From the NCBI GenBank assembly GCA_964524125.1, contig CAZGBY010000001.1, forward strand, positions 27,154-91,153: 64,000 nucleotides of DNA, read 5' to 3'. This DNA comes from CAG-307 sp964524125 (GTDB lineage Bacteria > Bacillota_I > Bacilli_A > Acholeplasmatales > Anaeroplasmataceae). Numbering within the stretch: the first letter of the stretch is position 1; every line of letters begins with the position of its first letter. The translations under genes were made by a program, and so were the position numbers. A model generated the notes under the pieces. The model was not told the DNA's origin, did no database searches, and worked only from the letters and a program-made list of their open reading frames with translations. This document shows, piece after piece, positions 1 to 9,887 of this stretch.

Positions 1-1682
1 TTAGATAATAATTCACCATAATCTATATCATTATCTTTATCTAAGAACATATCTGCATCATCAGCTAAATATTCATTTAAAGCCTTTGTATCAAAATGTG
101 TATAAGTATCAATTAATGCCGCAAGTAATAATGGGCCATCTTCAGTTCCTACATGATAGAAACCATCTTCTACATTATAAACAGCAGTAATATACTTAGT
201 CCATTCTTGATTTATAGAATTAACTTCACCATATGCAGCTTGACGAATTACGTGCATAGAACCTTGAATTTCAGATTGTTCAATTAATCTAATATTATTA
301 ATATAAACAGTATCATCATAAAGTGAAGTTGATGAATCTTTATAGAAGAAAAATTCAATGTCGATATTTTCTTCTTCATTACCTGCAACATATAAATATT
401 GAGTTGTAAATTCTTTAGAATTTCCACTCAATTGACATATAGCTTTATTATCAAATAAAATTCCTAAGAAGTCACTATCATCACAAGATGCTTTATAATC
501 TAATGCTAGAACTTTACCAGCTGGAATAGTTACATTCATCCATAAAATAGAGTATGAACTGTTGATTCCTTCATTAGATGGTTTAATTGACTTTCCATCT
601 TCTGAAACTTCCCAACTCCAGTTAAATTCATAACCAGTACGTTCTTCATTTTCGAATTTTACAGAAATGTCTTTACTAACAGATGCATCTTTAAGTGCAT
701 TACTACCAGGGAATACTGTATCAGGTTTAATATTTGAACCACTTGCTTCATATGTTGGTACATAATCATCACCAATATATTTTTCAAATAAGTTATTCCA
801 TTTTTCTGTTGATGTAACAGCACCACTTTCAATTAAAGTAATAGTACCATATCTATCAATAAATACAGAAGTAGGATATCCACTAAGACCAAAATTAGAA
901 ACCATAGTAGTATCATCAATAGTTGTCATAATATCTAAATTATATTCTTTAGCAAATGCATCAACAGATGATTTATCATCATTTTGAGCACTACCAGGGT
1001 TAATACCAATAATCTTTACACCTTTGTTTTCATATGTATCATATGATTCTAACATATAAGGGAATTCTAAAATACAATATGAACAAGTTGTATACCAGAA
1101 ATTTAAGCATACAAGTTCAGTACCATTATCAAATAATTCTGATAATGTATAAGATGTTTCTTCTCCATTATTTCCATAATCATAACCAGTAAATGTATAG
1201 TCAACCATTTGAGAGTTTACTGTAAAATCAGATTCACCATCTTTAGGAAGTAATTGTGGTTTAAATTTAATAATTGTTTCACAAGCAGATAAATCAGTAA
1301 CTTGTCCTTCTGATTCTTCGTCTACTGTATAACCATCAATATCCATACAAGAAATAGACCAGTTTCCTTTTTCAGGAATTATGAATGAAGCTTCTCCATA
1401 TTCATTAGAATATACAGTTTTAGCTTCTTCACCAGTTTTAGATAATTTAACTCTAACACCTGCAAGTGGAAGACCACTTAAAGCTTGAGTTTTTACAACA
1501 TACTTAACATAACCATCTGGTATTTCACTTTCTGTTGTAGATGCAATAGGGGTTGTAGGAGTTTGAGTTGTACCGCTATTACTTGTTATATTATCAGTAC
1601 CACCTTTGTCACACGCTACAAGACCAAAAGTAGTTGCGCTAACTAGTGCTAAACTTGATAAAACTTTATATAATCGTTTCAT
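1..1682 (-). CDS. TlpA/thioredoxin-like lipoprotein (3' end beyond window)
   Basis: This reading frame is open from an ATG at 1682 to the window edge, so the C-terminus is missing. The start has an AGGAGG ribosome site 8 bases upstream. The N-terminus is a lipoprotein signal (KRLYKVLSSLALVSATTFGL) followed by the lipobox VAC, so the protein should be anchored outside the membrane. Residues about 45-110 resemble a carboxypeptidase-regulatory-like beta domain. Residues about 165-290 form a TlpA/redoxin fold with the active-site motif WYTTCSYC (Cys200, Cys203), followed by a cis-Pro region (GLSGYPTSVFID). The C-terminal part looks like a substrate-binding or carbohydrate-binding beta domain. Likely role: thiol-disulfide exchange at the cell surface. 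A terminator at 1767-1807 separates it from the operon upstream, so it is its own transcription unit. Confidence 0.8.
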   Translation of the reverse strand, partial: MKRLYKVLSSLALVSATTFGLVACDKGGTDNITSNSGTTQTPTTPIASTTESEIPDGYVKYVVKTQALSGLPLAGVRVKLSKTGEEAKTVYSNEYGEASFIIPEKGNWSISCMDIDGYTVDEESEGQVTDLSACETIIKFKPQLLPKDGESDFTVNSQMVDYTFTGYDYGNNGEETSYTLSELFDNGTELVCLNFWYTTCSYCILEFPYMLESYDTYENKGVKIIGINPGSAQNDDKSSVDAFAKEYNLDIMTTIDDTTMVSNFGLSGYPTSVFIDRYGTITLIESGAVTSTEKWNNLFEKYIGDDYVPTYEASGSNIKPDTVFPGSNALKDASVSKDISVKFENEERTGYEFNWSWEVSEDGKSIKPSNEGINSSYSILWMNVTIPAGKVLALDYKASCDDSDFLGILFDNKAICQLSGNSKEFTTQYLYVAGNEEENIDIEFFFYKDSSTSLYDDTVYINNIRLIEQSEIQGSMHVIRQAAYGEVNSINQEWTKYITAVYNVEDGFYHVGTEDGPLLLAALIDTYTHFDTKALNEYLADDADMFLDKDNDIDYGELLS

Positions 1683-1766
1683 ACTTTATACCTCCTTGTA
1701 TAAGTAAAATTGCATAATAAAAGTAATAAGTGTATAAACACTCTTTAAAATTATATATTTAAAACG

Positions 1767-1807
1767 AAAAAAATGCAATATTTTTTTTGAAATATCGCAT
1801 TTTTTTT
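1767..1807 (-). terminator. Rho-independent terminator of the VWA operon
   Basis: On the minus strand an A-rich arm containing ATGCGATATT pairs with AATATTGCAT across an A-rich loop, followed by a run of seven T. It lies just past the stop of the lipoprotein gene at 1818. Confidence 0.8.
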
Positions 1808-1817
1808 ATAATTTTTT

Positions 1818-3479
1818 CTAATTTGTCTTATAAAAACCACAAGCAAATAACCATTGTGATTCTTCAGTTGCATATACTCCAGTATCTTCACACCAGCCAT
1901 TTCCATCAAAGAAGAAATTTCCAGCATTACTTACTTTTTGTAAGAACTCTTTTAATTCTTTATTAACATAACAAAGACCATCGCTATTACATATTGTTGC
2001 ATATTCAGCATCTAAGAAATATTTATAATTTTCAATAATTCTTAGTCCTGTTTCTTCATCATATTTATTAGTTCCAATGGCACTAAATACAGTACCACCT
2101 TCATCTTCAAAATGTAAAAAAGATGTATCAAAGAATAGTGACTTTTCTGTAAGATTCACACATAATCTATATTCTTGCCCTTCTTCAACATAATAGTAAT
2201 AACCATCATCTTCATTATAAGATATGAAATCTTCAGATAGAATTAAACTACCACTACTATTAATTAATTTACTATAATTTCCAAGTTCTTGATAATTAGA
2301 AGTTCTTTCAACTTCAAGCATAGTACTTTCTAAGATATATTCACCAGTTGCTGATTCTACATAATTTCCATCTATAAGTTCAAATCTACGTTTTAAATAT
2401 TTATTAGTACCAATATATTCATAACTTGGATCAATCAATTGATTATAGAATGTAGAATTATGAGCATCATCATATTTAATATCTATAATATAATCATTAG
2501 CACTAGTTGCTTTAACATAATTTAAAATAGGATTACCTTCACTATCATAAATATAGTTTCCACTTTCATCTCTTTTATAATACATTTCTTCTGCATACAT
2601 TACAACTCTATTAACTTTCGTTAATGTATAACCACCTTCATATGTCATCCTAAATGGAATAGTTACAGGATATTCAATCATATCAGAAATTTCAGCCTTA
2701 ATTCCAAATTTAACAACATTTGAACCATATTCTGTATTTATTTGAGATTCTGCAAAATTTACTTGGAAAGAAAAATTCTTTGTATATCCACCATCAAGCG
2801 TAACCCCTCCAAGATTAACCTCTTGATCTAAGAATGCAGTAGATGATGGTCCTTCATAATATTTTAAAGCCTTAGGATTTACAGTATTATCAAATATTGG
2901 AACCATACTTTCAATTGTATAAGTACCAGCAACTTTAGGTTCAAATTCATAATAAACCACATCGCTAGCACTTGAAATTGTAGTCTCAAATACATTGGTT
3001 TGACCTTCATATTTAGGTTCAAAATTAGATATCTTATAAATTTTATTAAATAAATCTTTACCACTTCCAGAAGTAGGCTTATTAGTTTTATAAAGCTTAA
3101 TTTCAGAAGTTGGGTTTTCATTATTTACTACAACACTATTCGCATCATATGTATAATTCTTAGGACAGTTAGTTAAAGATACATAATATTCTCCACTAAG
3201 ACCTGTAATACTTGCAATACCATTTTCATCAAATGAAGCTTCATAATATTCATTTTTATTTTGCCACACAGCTTTAATATCTTCATTAATATTTGGAAAT
3301 ATTTCACCATTTAAAGTTAAAGATGTAGAAAATATAATATCTTCATTTGGTTCATTTGAAATGTTGCTAGTTTCTTGAGGTTTTGAAGAAACAATTGGGT
3401 TATCATTTGAAATCTTACCACATGATACGAGACCTACTAAAGAGGAGAGTAATAAAATATTTAATAATCTTTTTTTCAT
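1818..3479 (-). CDS. Lipoprotein, last gene of the MoxR/VWA operon
   Basis: A 553-residue protein with a lipoprotein signal (MKKRLLNILLLSSLVGL) and lipobox VSC at about residue 20, so it is predicted to be anchored outside the membrane. Residues about 50-115 look like a carboxypeptidase-regulatory-like beta sandwich, similar to the one in the lipoprotein just downstream. The rest is a long beta-rich region without a family I recognise, with many Tyr/Asp pairs but no catalytic motif I can name. Its ATG overlaps the TAA of the VWA protein upstream by one base (TAATG), so translation is coupled and it should belong to the same envelope complex. It may be the extracellular client or sensor part of the MoxR-VWA system. 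Function unknown. Confidence 0.8.
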   Translation of the reverse strand: MKKRLLNILLLSSLVGLVSCGKISNDNPIVSSKPQETSNISNEPNEDIIFSTSLTLNGEIFPNINEDIKAVWQNKNEYYEASFDENGIASITGLSGEYYVSLTNCPKNYTYDANSVVVNNENPTSEIKLYKTNKPTSGSGKDLFNKIYKISNFEPKYEGQTNVFETTISSASDVVYYEFEPKVAGTYTIESMVPIFDNTVNPKALKYYEGPSSTAFLDQEVNLGGVTLDGGYTKNFSFQVNFAESQINTEYGSNVVKFGIKAEISDMIEYPVTIPFRMTYEGGYTLTKVNRVVMYAEEMYYKRDESGNYIYDSEGNPILNYVKATSANDYIIDIKYDDAHNSTFYNQLIDPSYEYIGTNKYLKRRFELIDGNYVESATGEYILESTMLEVERTSNYQELGNYSKLINSSGSLILSEDFISYNEDDGYYYYVEEGQEYRLCVNLTEKSLFFDTSFLHFEDEGGTVFSAIGTNKYDEETGLRIIENYKYFLDAEYATICNSDGLCYVNKELKEFLQKVSNAGNFFFDGNGWCEDTGVYATEESQWLFACGFYKTN

Positions 3480-6124
3480 TATTTTTCCTCCTTATGATGG
3501 TGTTTGAAGATATCTTTAATATCTTGCCACCTTAATTTTCTGATTATAATGTCACAAACAAATAATATACAAGATATAATCATAAATAGTGGTGCAAATT
3601 CATATGTAAATGTTTGAACTGGTAAACCTTCATTTGAAATTACAAGATGACCATCTTCAGAAACTTTACCATCACTTGTAATCAATGTATACAAGAATGC
3701 AGAATTATAATTTATAAATGAATTATATTCACTTAAATAAGATATATTCATCATTTGACTATAAGATTGTGTACCATATGTTATATCTATTTTATAAGAA
3801 CCAGATAATATAGATTCAAATGAATAATAATAGTTATTATTTGAAATATTCATATTATAAGATGTTGTATTTCCATTTGGATCAATTATAGTTAATATCA
3901 TATTTATTTTTTTATTAAATGAAGCTGGTGTTACACTTACTTTTGTTATACTACCATTTAAAGTAATATCTACAATTAATGTAGTATTATTCTTCATCTT
4001 AGATGTAGATGTAGGTATTATATTAGATAAGAATACATTTTCATTACTTGTATCTGGCGTGTAAAAATTACTAATACTAGATGATAGAGTGCTTACACGA
4101 CCATTTCCATAATTCCAAGTAGAATATATAGGATATGTAACCGAACTATCAATAGTTGTAAGAATTGTATCTGCAGAAGATTTAGCTACTCCACCATAAA
4201 AATCATTTATAGTATTAGATAAACTTGTAATACCTTCTACAACTTTATTATTCTTAAGAGAAATATTTATATTATAATTTCCTTTGTTTTTAAATACATC
4301 TTTCTTTTCACTTGATATTTCTTGAAAAACATCACCGTTAGCTTCTTCTAATGTAGTTATTGTATATTTCTTTCCACCAACAGATTGTATTGCTTCTCTT
4401 AATTGTTTGGTATCTTGTGATTCTGTTTCATTAACATATACTAAGTCAATTGAAATATTTAAGTCATTCATAGATTTAATAATGCTAGAGACATTAGAAT
4501 TATCAGTAGAATAAGAAAGACCATCAGATATTAAAAGTACATGTTTATTTTGATAATTAGAAAGAGTTAATTTATCATATGCATGTTGTAAGGCTCCACC
4601 AATATTAGTAGCTTGTTTACCTTCTAATACTTCAATTAATTCCTTAGTGTATTCTATATTTTTAGAAGTAGCTTTACCTGAAAATAATTCATAATTATCA
4701 CCGTAAAAAGGTATAATAGTAAAATAATCATTATTATTTAATAGATCTAGATAATTATAAGCTACTTGTTTAGCAACCTGAAGATGACTAACTTGAGTCA
4801 TACTTTTTGAAATATCAAGTAAAATAACATAACTTGACATATTGGTTAAAGCTTCATCATAACTAATAGGCAACATAGAACCTAATGTATATAAAGCATC
4901 ATCACCGTTTGAATTTTGAACATTAGTATTACCAAAAGTAATTAAACTTTTACCATATTCAGATACAGCTAAATTAAGGTTATATACAAATGTATTTGCA
5001 TATGAAGAAAATGAAGATAAACCAACATTAAAGTTATTTAAAACTATTTGGTCATATTTACATAAATCTTCAAGTAAATAAGGAACCTCTTCTGAATTAA
5101 TATACTTATCTATTTTATATCTAGAGTTTGAATATAATTCTTTAAACTCTTCATATTCTATATCACCATTTGTACTATCATTAGATAAATATAAAATATT
5201 AATTGTTTTATTAACACTTTGATCAAAATAATAAATATTATTATAAGGATTAGTATCAGTTTTTGAAGTGTTTTCTTTATCTGTATATTCTAATAATTTA
5301 GCTTCATAAGAATGAATACCTTCTGTTGAAGTATCAAGATTAATAATAAAATTATTAGACCCTTTATTTAAAGAAATTAATTCTTCATAAATAGTTTTAC
5401 TATAATCAGTCACAACTAATTTACAAGCCATTACATCCTTATTAGAATCAATAATTATATTAGCATCTTCTTGATTATCAATATAAGTATTAAGATTATA
5501 TTCTACACTGCTTATTTGAAATTCATTTGCATCTTCTGTTAAATTATTATCTAAGAATATAGCATCAATATGAATATCATTTGATTCATAATCATTAATT
5601 AAACCCTTAATACTTTCTTCATTTGTTTGACCACCATCAGATATAACTACAATTCTTTTAATCGAATCATAATTAAATAATGTAGTTGCGTATTCAAGGG
5701 CTGGTCTTACATTTGTTTGAGAATCATCAATATTAGCTTCAGATACGCTTTTTATTTTTCCACCAAGTGGTGTAATCATTTCATAATCATTTGCATAACA
5801 AATAATTCCCATTTTAGAATTGCTTGGCAAATTCTTATTTAAATCAGTAATGTAATTATCAATAGTATCTAAGTTTTTAATAGATGAATATGAACAATCG
5901 GCAAGTACATAAACATCAGTTTGTGTAATTGTTAATGTGAGTTTCATTTGACTTAAAGATAATGTAACTAAAACTGATATAACTATATGAATAACTAGTG
6001 ATGTAATATTATGAAAATTAAAACCAGATTTTTTAATTTGAATAAAAAATGGTACCACTACAAATCCAATTAATAATGTTCCAATTAATAATAAAAATGG
6101 ATTAGCAAAGTTGATGCTGTTCAT
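3479..6124 (-). CDS. Membrane protein with two VWA domains (BatA/CoxE-like)
   Basis: An 881-residue protein. The N-terminus has two membrane helices (about 9-27 and 40-58), as in BatA-type proteins, and the C-terminus has one (about 848-865) followed by a basic tail. Two von Willebrand A domains are visible. The first starts at about residue 70 with DCSYS and the second at about 435 with DISKSM; both keep the DxSxS metal-binding (MIDAS) signature. Between them lies a region like the glutamine-amidotransferase-like segment found in large VWA membrane proteins. Families of this type act with MoxR AAA ATPases and DUF58 proteins in metal insertion or envelope stress tolerance; the partner here is not known. 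Its start lies 23 bases inside the upstream gene, so it is translationally coupled. Confidence 0.85.
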   Translation of the reverse strand: MNSINFANPFLLLIGTLLIGFVVVPFFIQIKKSGFNFHNITSLVIHIVISVLVTLSLSQMKLTLTITQTDVYVLADCSYSSIKNLDTIDNYITDLNKNLPSNSKMGIICYANDYEMITPLGGKIKSVSEANIDDSQTNVRPALEYATTLFNYDSIKRIVVISDGGQTNEESIKGLINDYESNDIHIDAIFLDNNLTEDANEFQISSVEYNLNTYIDNQEDANIIIDSNKDVMACKLVVTDYSKTIYEELISLNKGSNNFIINLDTSTEGIHSYEAKLLEYTDKENTSKTDTNPYNNIYYFDQSVNKTINILYLSNDSTNGDIEYEEFKELYSNSRYKIDKYINSEEVPYLLEDLCKYDQIVLNNFNVGLSSFSSYANTFVYNLNLAVSEYGKSLITFGNTNVQNSNGDDALYTLGSMLPISYDEALTNMSSYVILLDISKSMTQVSHLQVAKQVAYNYLDLLNNNDYFTIIPFYGDNYELFSGKATSKNIEYTKELIEVLEGKQATNIGGALQHAYDKLTLSNYQNKHVLLISDGLSYSTDNSNVSSIIKSMNDLNISIDLVYVNETESQDTKQLREAIQSVGGKKYTITTLEEANGDVFQEISSEKKDVFKNKGNYNINISLKNNKVVEGITSLSNTINDFYGGVAKSSADTILTTIDSSVTYPIYSTWNYGNGRVSTLSSSISNFYTPDTSNENVFLSNIIPTSTSKMKNNTTLIVDITLNGSITKVSVTPASFNKKINMILTIIDPNGNTTSYNMNISNNNYYYSFESILSGSYKIDITYGTQSYSQMMNISYLSEYNSFINYNSAFLYTLITSDGKVSEDGHLVISNEGLPVQTFTYEFAPLFMIISCILFVCDIIIRKLRWQDIKDIFKHHHKEEK

Positions 6125-7994
6125 AACAATACACCATCCAATCTGCTACAAATAGTAGCCCTAACATTACATATAAGATAATCATTAAATTAAATGTTGA
6201 ATTCTTATAATTATTTTCAGCTTTTCCTGAAAGTGAAGCTGTTTCTTCTTTTATTTCATTTTCTTCTTCTGGATAATATGAGAAGAAATTAAATTCTTTT
6301 GTAGTATCATCTTCATAAGAAATTATAATATTATAAGAACCAACATATATTAAATCAATGCTTCCTGTTGAAGATGTAGAATCTAGATATGTAGATACAC
6401 CAAGAGGATTTGTTAATTTAATATTTTTAATATTACCAGTAATATTATATGTCATTTCACTTCCACACTTATAAGTTACATCATCAATAATAGTTGGGAA
6501 TGAATAATCAAGTAAATTATTAACAAGTCTTAACCAATTAACATTCATACTTAAGTTACTATAATGTAAGTCAAATCCAATTACAACTTGACGTACCTTA
6601 GTTTTACCAGTAGATGTACCTGTAAATATTACAGGTTTACCATCACAAGTAAATAAAGTTGTAAATGTACGTCCTAAAGAATATTCACTATATTTTTTTA
6701 CATACATTTTATAATTTGATGAATCTATATATCCTTCAAGAAGTGATGCTTCATCTGTATAAACTGATGCTTTTTCTAAAGAAGAACCATTTACTTCTTT
6801 ATCAGTATTTAAAACTGCAAAACCACTATTTTCAATACTTTTGTCTGGATTAAAATACCAAACTGTACCATCAGTTGGAATTTCTTGTGGTGTACACATT
6901 GAATCAAATATATAAAGTCCATAACCTGAAGGATGTTTTTTATCATATTCTTCTTTAGTCATTACAGTTGTAATTTCTAATTTACCATAAGCTTCTAGTG
7001 TTGCTTGTAAATAAAATGGATTTTCACTAACAATTAAAGCTTTATAATTATGTTCTTTAATAATATTATACATTACATAATGATTATCTAAATCAAGTCC
7101 ATCATCATTTAATATTGATACTTCAAATGAATTAAATGATCTACAATCCACTTGAAATTCAAATTTAGTATCAGTATTTTCTTCTACTTTAATAGACATT
7201 AATGATGTTTGAATTTCATCAATTTTAAGTTCTAAATTTAAATCTGTTGTTTCATTATAACTATAAACAATTCCACTAACTTTAATTTTTGATGATTCAA
7301 GTTCGATACCATTTTCATCATAGGTACCTTCTTTAATTTCATAAGATACTGATTTTATTGAATAATTAATTTCATCCTTAGATACATTAATCAGTTCAAT
7401 ATTATTAACATCATAAGCTTTATCTGTTACAAGATAAGTTTTTATTGATGGATTAATGTCAAAATATCCTTGTGCATATTGAATAGCTTTTGTATTATCA
7501 GAATTTATATTAGAAGGATTAAGTTTATTAATTAATTTAATCGTTTGTTCTTTATCTTCTAAACCTTCTGATATAACTTGAGTATCAAGGCCAACATATA
7601 TCACTGTATAAGCACTACCATTTTGACTTGAAGAAATTACATCAATAACTTCTTCTTTAGCTTTATTAAATCTCATTTTACCATTTTCTATTTTATTCAT
7701 TGATGCACTACCGTCAAGAATAAAACAATATTCTTTAGCACCACCTTTAATAATTAAAGATGGATTAGAAATTAAAAGAGAAACAACTATTACAATTAAA
7801 CATTGAATGATTAAACTAATTAAACCTTTAATTTTAGAAATAGGTTTCTTTCTTTTTAAGAATTTTTCACTCAACTTCCAAATATAAGTAGATGGAATTG
7901 TTTGTTCTGTATATTTATTTTTAATAATGTAAATAATTATTAATATTGGAACTCCAATTAGTCCTAAAAGTCCAAGAGGATATAAAAAACTCAT
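6102..7994 (-). CDS. BatA-like VWA membrane protein
   Basis: A 630-residue protein with the BatA architecture. There is an N-terminal helix (about 4-24), a second helix (about 60-78), a VWA domain opening with FILDGSASM (DxSxS kept, about residue 93), a long beta-rich extracytoplasmic part, and a final helix (about 603-622). The ATG at 7994 overlaps the TAA of the DUF58 gene by one base. Such proteins are membrane-bound metal-ion-dependent adhesion modules working next to MoxR. Being one of two tandem VWA membrane proteins, it probably forms a complex with the 881-residue neighbour. Family assignment rests on topology, the MIDAS motif and operon context. Confidence 0.85.
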   Translation of the reverse strand: MSFLYPLGLLGLIGVPILIIIYIIKNKYTEQTIPSTYIWKLSEKFLKRKKPISKIKGLISLIIQCLIVIVVSLLISNPSLIIKGGAKEYCFILDGSASMNKIENGKMRFNKAKEEVIDVISSSQNGSAYTVIYVGLDTQVISEGLEDKEQTIKLINKLNPSNINSDNTKAIQYAQGYFDINPSIKTYLVTDKAYDVNNIELINVSKDEINYSIKSVSYEIKEGTYDENGIELESSKIKVSGIVYSYNETTDLNLELKIDEIQTSLMSIKVEENTDTKFEFQVDCRSFNSFEVSILNDDGLDLDNHYVMYNIIKEHNYKALIVSENPFYLQATLEAYGKLEITTVMTKEEYDKKHPSGYGLYIFDSMCTPQEIPTDGTVWYFNPDKSIENSGFAVLNTDKEVNGSSLEKASVYTDEASLLEGYIDSSNYKMYVKKYSEYSLGRTFTTLFTCDGKPVIFTGTSTGKTKVRQVVIGFDLHYSNLSMNVNWLRLVNNLLDYSFPTIIDDVTYKCGSEMTYNITGNIKNIKLTNPLGVSTYLDSTSSTGSIDLIYVGSYNIIISYEDDTTKEFNFFSYYPEEENEIKEETASLSGKAENNYKNSTFNLMIILYVMLGLLFVADWMVYCYEQHQLC

Positions 7995-8878
7995 TATTTA
8001 AGTACCCCCTTTTCTACTAATAGATTTAAGAAAAACTCAGTAATTGATCTTTTTTCTTCACAAAGTGCATAAACAGCACCTCTTGATGATACAAAATCAT
8101 TTAAAGAATCTATGATATGACTTAAAGCTGCTTTATAAGCATCAAGTACATCTTTATTGATATATTTCTTATAATCATTTGAGATATTTTCACTATCAAA
8201 TAAATGGATTTTACCATTAAATTGAGGTTTTAATTCATCAGTTGCAAGTACTTGACAACAAAATACATCTCGTTTTTGTGATATTAAAAAATCAATTCCT
8301 TTTTCAAAATCATTATCCGTTAAAAAATCTGATATGATTATAGAAAGTCCATCACCATATCCTACATTAGTAGGTAATATGGCATCACTAAAATTAAAAT
8401 CTCCATCAAATTCAATGTCATTTAATTTAACTATACTATTAAAGAATTGGTCTTTATTAGCCATATTTAAGATTAAATCATAAACAATACCATCTTTAAT
8501 ATAATAGATAGAAACTTTATCCATTACAACAATCGATAAATATGCAAATGCAGCAGCTACTTGTAAAGCCTTTTTGGCTTTATTACTTTTATTAAAATCC
8601 ATTGATCTACTAGCATCAATATAAATTTTATTATGTAATCTTCTTTCATCTAAATACTGCTTTAGATATAACTGATCAAAACGTGCATATGCATTCCAAT
8701 CAATTTTAGAAATATCATCACCCGGAATATATTCTCTGTAATCCGCAAATTCACATGAAGATCCAAAACTTTTACTTTGGTGATTTCCACCAAATACACC
8801 AGCGACATTATTTTTCAAAATTAATTCTAGAGTTTCTATTTGTTGCAAAAAATCTTCATTAATTGCATAATGAGCCAT
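7994..8878 (-). CDS. DUF58 domain protein
   Basis: A 294-residue cytosolic protein. Residues about 42-80 carry the DUF58 signature: F-A-DYREYIPGDDISKIDWNAYAR, then a YLDERR segment. A degenerate VWA-like fold starts at IDASRSM (about residue 92), which retains D-x-S-x-S. DUF58 proteins are found almost always beside MoxR ATPases, as here, where only 2 bases separate the two genes. The biochemical role of the family is not settled; it is thought to link the ATPase to membrane VWA proteins. Length is typical. Confidence 0.9.
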   Translation of the reverse strand: MAHYAINEDFLQQIETLELILKNNVAGVFGGNHQSKSFGSSCEFADYREYIPGDDISKIDWNAYARFDQLYLKQYLDERRLHNKIYIDASRSMDFNKSNKAKKALQVAAAFAYLSIVVMDKVSIYYIKDGIVYDLILNMANKDQFFNSIVKLNDIEFDGDFNFSDAILPTNVGYGDGLSIIISDFLTDNDFEKGIDFLISQKRDVFCCQVLATDELKPQFNGKIHLFDSENISNDYKKYINKDVLDAYKAALSHIIDSLNDFVSSRGAVYALCEEKRSITEFFLNLLVEKGVLK

Positions 8879-8880
8879 AA

Positions 8881-9870
8881 TTATTTACAAGCCTTTTTTA
8901 CATCATGGATTAATAAACCAATTACATCATCTGTAGATAAATGTTCATTGATTGCAGTATAATTAATCTTAATTCTATGTCTTAAAACAGGATAAGCTAA
9001 AGTTTCAATATCTTCATAAGAAACATTATAATTTCCATTAATTAAAGCTCTAACCTTAGCCGCAGTTATAAGTGCTTGACCAGCACGAGGTGAAACTCCA
9101 TATTTGATATATTTTCTAGCAACATCTGAAGTATTTGGAAGTTCTGGATGTGACATAGATACTAACATCATCGCAAATGATAGTACATCATCAATTACAG
9201 GTACACTTTTTGCAAGTTCACGCATTTCTAAAATAGTTTTACCATCAACTACAGCATTTGCGGTTTCTTCTAAAGTTATTTGAGTCATATTAACAATATC
9301 TTTAAGTTCTTCTACTGTAGGGAAATTCATAATTAATTTAAACATAAAACGGTCCATTTGAGCTTCAGGTAGAGGATATGTACCATCTTGTTCAATTGGA
9401 TTTTGAGTTGCAAGTACGAAGAATGGTTCTTGCATCTCATATGATGTATTTGCAATAGTAACTTTATGTTCTTGCATTACTTCTAGCATGGCTGATTGTG
9501 TTTTTGGTGTAGCACGATTGATTTCATCTGCCAAAACTAAATTAGCAAAAATCGGACCTCTTTGGAAAACAGTTTTCATTTTGCCAGATTCATCTTTTTG
9601 AATAATATTTGTACCAGTTACATCTGATGGCATTAAATCTGGTGTAAATTGGATTCTTGAAAATGGAAGACTTAATGTTTGTCCTAATGTTCTAACTAAA
9701 CGAGTCTTACCAACACCTGGTACACCTTCTAAAAGTACATTACCACCTGAAATAATTGCGATAATAACGTTATCTACAATATCTTCTTGACCTACAACGT
9801 CTTTTTTAATTTCTGATTTAATTGCTTGAATAGTTTTGCTAAACTTTTTAACTTTTTCTATATTTTCCAT
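8881..9870 (-). CDS. MoxR-family AAA+ ATPase
   Basis: A 329-residue AAA_3 ATPase. Walker A is GVPGVGKT at about residue 50-57. Walker B is LVLADEINRATPKTQSAMLE at about 108-127, followed by the typical LATQNPIEQDGTYPLPEAQ sensor region, the arginine finger stretch MDRFMFK, and a C-terminal lid domain (RAGQALITAAKVRALI). MoxR ATPases act as chaperones that remodel or load metal-binding VWA proteins. The gene follows a three-helix membrane protein and precedes DUF58, giving the classic MoxR-DUF58-VWA order. Start ATG has an AGGAG site (AGGAGTATTAT before ATG). Confidence 0.95.
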   Translation of the reverse strand: MENIEKVKKFSKTIQAIKSEIKKDVVGQEDIVDNVIIAIISGGNVLLEGVPGVGKTRLVRTLGQTLSLPFSRIQFTPDLMPSDVTGTNIIQKDESGKMKTVFQRGPIFANLVLADEINRATPKTQSAMLEVMQEHKVTIANTSYEMQEPFFVLATQNPIEQDGTYPLPEAQMDRFMFKLIMNFPTVEELKDIVNMTQITLEETANAVVDGKTILEMRELAKSVPVIDDVLSFAMMLVSMSHPELPNTSDVARKYIKYGVSPRAGQALITAAKVRALINGNYNVSYEDIETLAYPVLRHRIKINYTAINEHLSTDDVIGLLIHDVKKACK

Positions 9871-9887
9871 AATATAATACTCCTTTA

